Below are positions 61,749 to 64,000 of a stretch of 64,000 nucleotides of DNA, piece by piece. A program made the position numbers and the translations under genes. Each line of letters begins with the position of its first letter. The first letter of the stretch is position 1. The stretch comes from Lachnospiraceae bacterium (lineage in GTDB: Bacteria > Bacillota > Clostridia > Lachnospirales > Lachnospiraceae). The notes below the pieces were generated by a model that searched no databases, was not told where the DNA came from, and saw only the letters and a program-made list of their open reading frames with translations. Location of the stretch: the NCBI GenBank assembly GCA_021203205.1, contig JAJQBQ010000021.1:1-64000 (forward strand), in the 5' to 3' direction.

Positions 61749-62486
61749 ATGAAAAAATTAAGAAAAGCGGAGGCAATGGAGTGCGCAATTTCTCTTGTCT
61801 GCGAGGAGGATGGCAGGGAGGAGACTCTGAACATTCTGGTTGACGTGGCACATATGGCAGTGACTTCGCGGACTTTTGCGCCGGACATCCGGGAATGGGA
61901 CAGCTTTGCGGAGCAAAAGCTGATTCCGGAGCTGGCACTGATCCCGTATCATGCGCTGTATCAGGACGGCTACGGGGATGAGCGCTTCCTGATCGGTGCC
62001 TTCGATGCGCTGCGGTTCTACCGGGGGGATGATGTGGACGAGATGGTAAAAAAGCTTTCTCCTTATTTTCCACAGGCCTGCAGTCCGGACCCCTCGCTAA
62101 AGGTCATTGATTTCGATGTAAGGGGAAATCAGGTGATTCTCTACCTCGGGAAACCGGAACTTGAGAATTACAGCGGCGATGGCTGGGACGAAACACCGTA
62201 CGAATTCTATGCGGGAACCGTCGGAAGCGCGTATATCGAGGATGCTGTGGTGCTGAACTTCCCGGCGGATACTGCCGTATTTCAGGCCTGCGAGGCGCAG
62301 GATGAATGCCCGAAACTGGGGATTTCGGGAAACGTCAGTAAAAACCGGCTCCGCGCGAAAAAAATCCCCTGCGTCCTTTACAGCCGGGATGGAGAAAATT
62401 ACCGGGAAATCCGTTTTGACGATGTGATCGGCGAGGTGTTGAAGGCGGCGGATGTGCCTGTCTCGAAGTTTGAGCATCTGGTGTAG
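61749..62486 (+). CDS. Unrecognised cytosolic protein
   Basis: The 245-residue acidic protein starts after TGGAGG. It has no signal peptide or membrane segment. The first half includes AFDALRFYRGDDVDEMVKKLSPYFP. The second half is beta-rich, with VIDFDVRGNQVILYLGKPELENYSGDGWD and GSAYIEDAVVLNFPADTAVF, followed by a basic loop SKNRLRAKKIPC. I do not recognise a family. The length and steady codon use support a real gene. It lies alone between DUF3737 and mgsA. Confidence 0.72.
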   Translation: MKKLRKAEAMECAISLVCEEDGREETLNILVDVAHMAVTSRTFAPDIREWDSFAEQKLIPELALIPYHALYQDGYGDERFLIGAFDALRFYRGDDVDEMVKKLSPYFPQACSPDPSLKVIDFDVRGNQVILYLGKPELENYSGDGWDETPYEFYAGTVGSAYIEDAVVLNFPADTAVFQACEAQDECPKLGISGNVSKNRLRAKKIPCVLYSRDGENYREIRFDDVIGEVLKAADVPVSKFEHLV

Positions 62487-62487
62487 G

Positions 62488-62573
62488 GGAAGAGAAAACA
62501 GAAGGCACACTTTCCTGATACAGGAGGAGAGAAAACAGAAGGCGCGCTTCCCCGATACAGGAGAAGGGAAAAC
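62488..62573. repeat. 37-bp tandem repeat after 61749-62486
   Basis: AGAGAAAACAGAAGGC and GATACAGGAG occur in two units of period 37 (starting 62491 and 62528), with a partial third unit from about 62562. A hairpin CTGTCGGCAGA/TCTGCCGGCAG lies at 62622-62652. No gene is seen in this 299-nt gap. Confidence 0.8.
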
Positions 62574-62785
62574 TGCATGTATTTCCCCTTTACAGAAAAA
62601 GAAAATTAAAGTAAGATACGTCTGTCGGCAGAAATACGAACTCTGCCGGCAGATATATTTATGTATACAGGCTATGCACGGAAATATGTCAGTCTGCATC
62701 CAACGAAGTTTGGATTGGGTGGCTGGATTTGGGGAGACATTTCCGCCTGATCCGGCCGCTGAAAAGTTTTAAAGGAGATATCTAC

Positions 62786-63262
62786 ATGACCAGCTATCTT
62801 GAAATGACCATCGGAAAACAGAAAAATATCGCTCTGATCGCGCACGACGGAAAGAAGGCGGACATGATCGCCTGGTGCGAGCGGAATAAGGAAATCCTGC
62901 AGAAGCATTTCCTCTGTGGCACCGGCACTACCGCCCGCATGATCACGGAAAAGACCGGTCTCCCGGTGCGCGGTTACAACTCCGGCCCGCTGGGCGGCGA
63001 CCAGCAGATCGGCGCGAAAATTGTGGAGGGGCAGATCGACTTTGTCGTGTTCTTCTCGGATCCGCTTACCGCACAGCCCCACGACCCGGATGTGAAGGCG
63101 CTGCTGCGCATCGCCCAGGTCTACGACATCCCCATCGCCAACAATATCGCCTCGGCGGATTTTATGATCCACTCGACGTTTATGGATCAGGAGTATGAGC
63201 ATAAGATCATTGATTTCCATCAGAACATAAAGAAGAGGGCGGAAGAGTTGAAGGGTGAATAG
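62786..63262 (+). CDS. mgsA: Methylglyoxal synthase
   Basis: The 158-residue enzyme converts dihydroxyacetone phosphate to methylglyoxal and phosphate, bypassing lower glycolysis. Family residues are IALIAHDGKKADM at the phosphate site, LCGTGTTARMI, SGPLGGDQQIGA with the catalytic Asp, and FFSDPLTAQPHDPDVKALLRI. The start at 62786 follows AAAGGAG; an in-frame ATG 57 nt upstream lacks a ribosome binding site. It lies just upstream of a sugar kinase gene, consistent with a role when sugar phosphates accumulate. Confidence 0.96.
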   Translation: MTSYLEMTIGKQKNIALIAHDGKKADMIAWCERNKEILQKHFLCGTGTTARMITEKTGLPVRGYNSGPLGGDQQIGAKIVEGQIDFVVFFSDPLTAQPHDPDVKALLRIAQVYDIPIANNIASADFMIHSTFMDQEYEHKIIDFHQNIKKRAEELKGE

Positions 63263-63303
63263 TATTCACGGTCGCCTGGTGTTAAACTTTTCCTATTTGA
63301 ACC

Positions 63304-63332
63304 TTGAAAAACATTTCCCTTTCGTGTATACT
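63304..63332 (+). promoter_or_regulatory. Promoter of the FGGY kinase gene
   Basis: TTGAAA (63304-63309) and TATACT (63327-63332) are 17 bp apart, giving a leader of about 215 nt. The leader ends with GGCGCC...GGCGC-type pairing near 63510-63535; no known riboswitch was recognised. Confidence 0.75.
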
Positions 63333-63555
63333 GACGGGCAGTAAAGCTGCTGACCGCGAACGTACAACGGACCTGAAATTTACGGCGGTTAAGGAGAGAA
63401 AAGGCATGAAGTCCGGCTTTTCGAAGGAAGGCAGGGGCGAAACCATGCTCCTGCAGACGACTGCGAATGGATGGCAGGACTGCGGACAGCGGCACGGAAG
63501 TAGCGAAACAGGGGCGCCTTATTCCGGCGCTTCCTTAAGAATGGAGGTTTTTAAC

Positions 63556-64000
63556 ATGGGCAATTGCAGTAAGGCAAAGGAAGACATTTTAAACGGCCGC
63601 ACCGCGCTGGGCATCGAGTTCGGCTCGACCAGAATCAAGGGCGTGCTGATCGGCGAGGATCACGCACCCATCGCGTCCGGCAGCCACGAGTGGGAGAACC
63701 GTCTGGAAAATGGCATCTGGACATACTCCTTAAACGACATCTGGACAGGCCTGCAGGACTGCTACGCGGATCTGAAAGCAGACGTAAAGAAGCAGTACGA
63801 TGTGACGCTCACGAATATCGGCTCCATCGGCTTCTCGGCAATGATGCACGGCTACATGGCATTTGACGAGAACGACAAGCTGATGGTTCCGTTCCGCACA
63901 TGGCGCAACACCATCACCGGACCGGCGGCGGAAGAGCTTTCCGAACTGTTCCGGTACAACATCCCGCAGCGCTGGAGCGTGGCACACCTGTATCAGGCTA
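63556..64000 (+). CDS. FGGY-family carbohydrate kinase, N-terminal part (cut by window end)
   Basis: The visible 148 residues start [20 protein letters not shown], then [13 protein letters not shown] (phosphate-binding loop), [17 protein letters not shown] and [20 protein letters not shown] with [13 protein letters not shown]. This is a xylulokinase- or ribulokinase-like member that phosphorylates a pentulose or related sugar. The start at 63556 has ATGGAGG 9 nt upstream. The frame remains open upstream to an ATG at 63406, which has its own AAGGAG, so a 50-residue longer form is possible. The 3' end lies outside the window. Confidence 0.87.
   Translation, partial: MGNCSKAKEDILNGRTALGIEFGSTRIKGVLIGEDHAPIASGSHEWENRLENGIWTYSLNDIWTGLQDCYADLKADVKKQYDVTLTNIGSIGFSAMMHGYMAFDENDKLMVPFRTWRNTITGPAAEELSELFRYNIPQRWSVAHLYQA

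Noticed and set aside
63333-63555. Known riboswitch in the kinase leader
   Set aside because: I could not match the conserved core of any class I know; the leader may instead be coding (start at 63406).

Overview
The window looks like the chromosome of a spore-forming Gram-positive anaerobe of the class Clostridia, most likely Lachnospiraceae. This is inferred from gene content, not from a database search: a cotJABC spore-coat operon, a vancomycin-resistance-type two-component pair, a fused PstC-PstA phosphate permease, strong AGGAGG ribosome binding sites, TTGACA/TATAAT promoters, and several large AAA-ATPase/nuclease genes of the kind common in gut Firmicutes. Base composition is mixed. Housekeeping genes are fairly GC-rich, while the AbiE pair (10.4-12.2 kb), the DUF3990 cluster (20.0-21.0 kb) and the NTPase islands are visibly AT-richer and look acquired. 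No rRNA, tRNA, CRISPR array or intact transposase was recognised.

Layout. 0-4.7 kb: a 9-bp tandem repeat, a short-chain dehydrogenase, a GPH-type sugar symporter, then gdhA behind a structured leader. 4.7-10.2 kb: the phosphate operon pstS - pstCA (fused) - pstB - small zinc-ribbon membrane protein - phoU. 10.3-14.1 kb: an AbiE-type toxin-antitoxin pair and an ATPase/nuclease. 14.2-17.1 kb (minus strand): VanR/VanS-like regulators and an anchored C39-fold peptidase whose ribosome binding site lies in a hairpin. 17.1-19.9 kb: a palindromic tandem array and a GH127 beta-L-arabinofuranosidase-like enzyme. 20.0-25.0 kb: a three-gene DUF3990/DUF3791 cluster, apt and trkA-trkH. 25.1-28.6 kb: cotJABC and a secreted L,D-transpeptidase.

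28.9-54.0 kb is a long surface-polysaccharide (teichoic-acid-like) region. It holds an IspD/TarI-type cytidylyltransferase, an SDR-LicD fusion, two CDP-glycerol glycerophosphotransferase paralogues, a membrane acyltransferase, two GT2 glycosyltransferases, a polysaccharide pyruvyl transferase, a MenD-like ThDP enzyme, an aldo/keto reductase, an unrecognised two-helix membrane protein, a nucleotide-sugar epimerase, a TagGH-type ABC exporter and GtrA. Together they suggest synthesis of an activated polyol or sugar, assembly and decoration of a phosphate-containing polymer, and ABC export. The region is interrupted at 34.3-38.3 kb and 39.5-41.3 kb by NTPase/nuclease genes, one of them a clear pseudogene, and by a gene fragment.

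54.1-64 kb: a nested palindrome between converging gtrA and pyrG, then an rRNA methyltransferase, a secreted papain-like protease, rdgB, a YfcE-type phosphodiesterase, a DUF3737 protein, an unrecognised protein, mgsA, and the start of an FGGY sugar kinase cut by the window edge.

Two features recur across the window. The first is a set of dispersed, partly palindromic intergenic repeats with at least three related copies ending in near-identical inverted termini. The second is low-complexity, sometimes tandemly repeated, in-frame inserts inside otherwise conserved enzymes (GH127, GT2, aldo/keto reductase, pyruvyl transferase).
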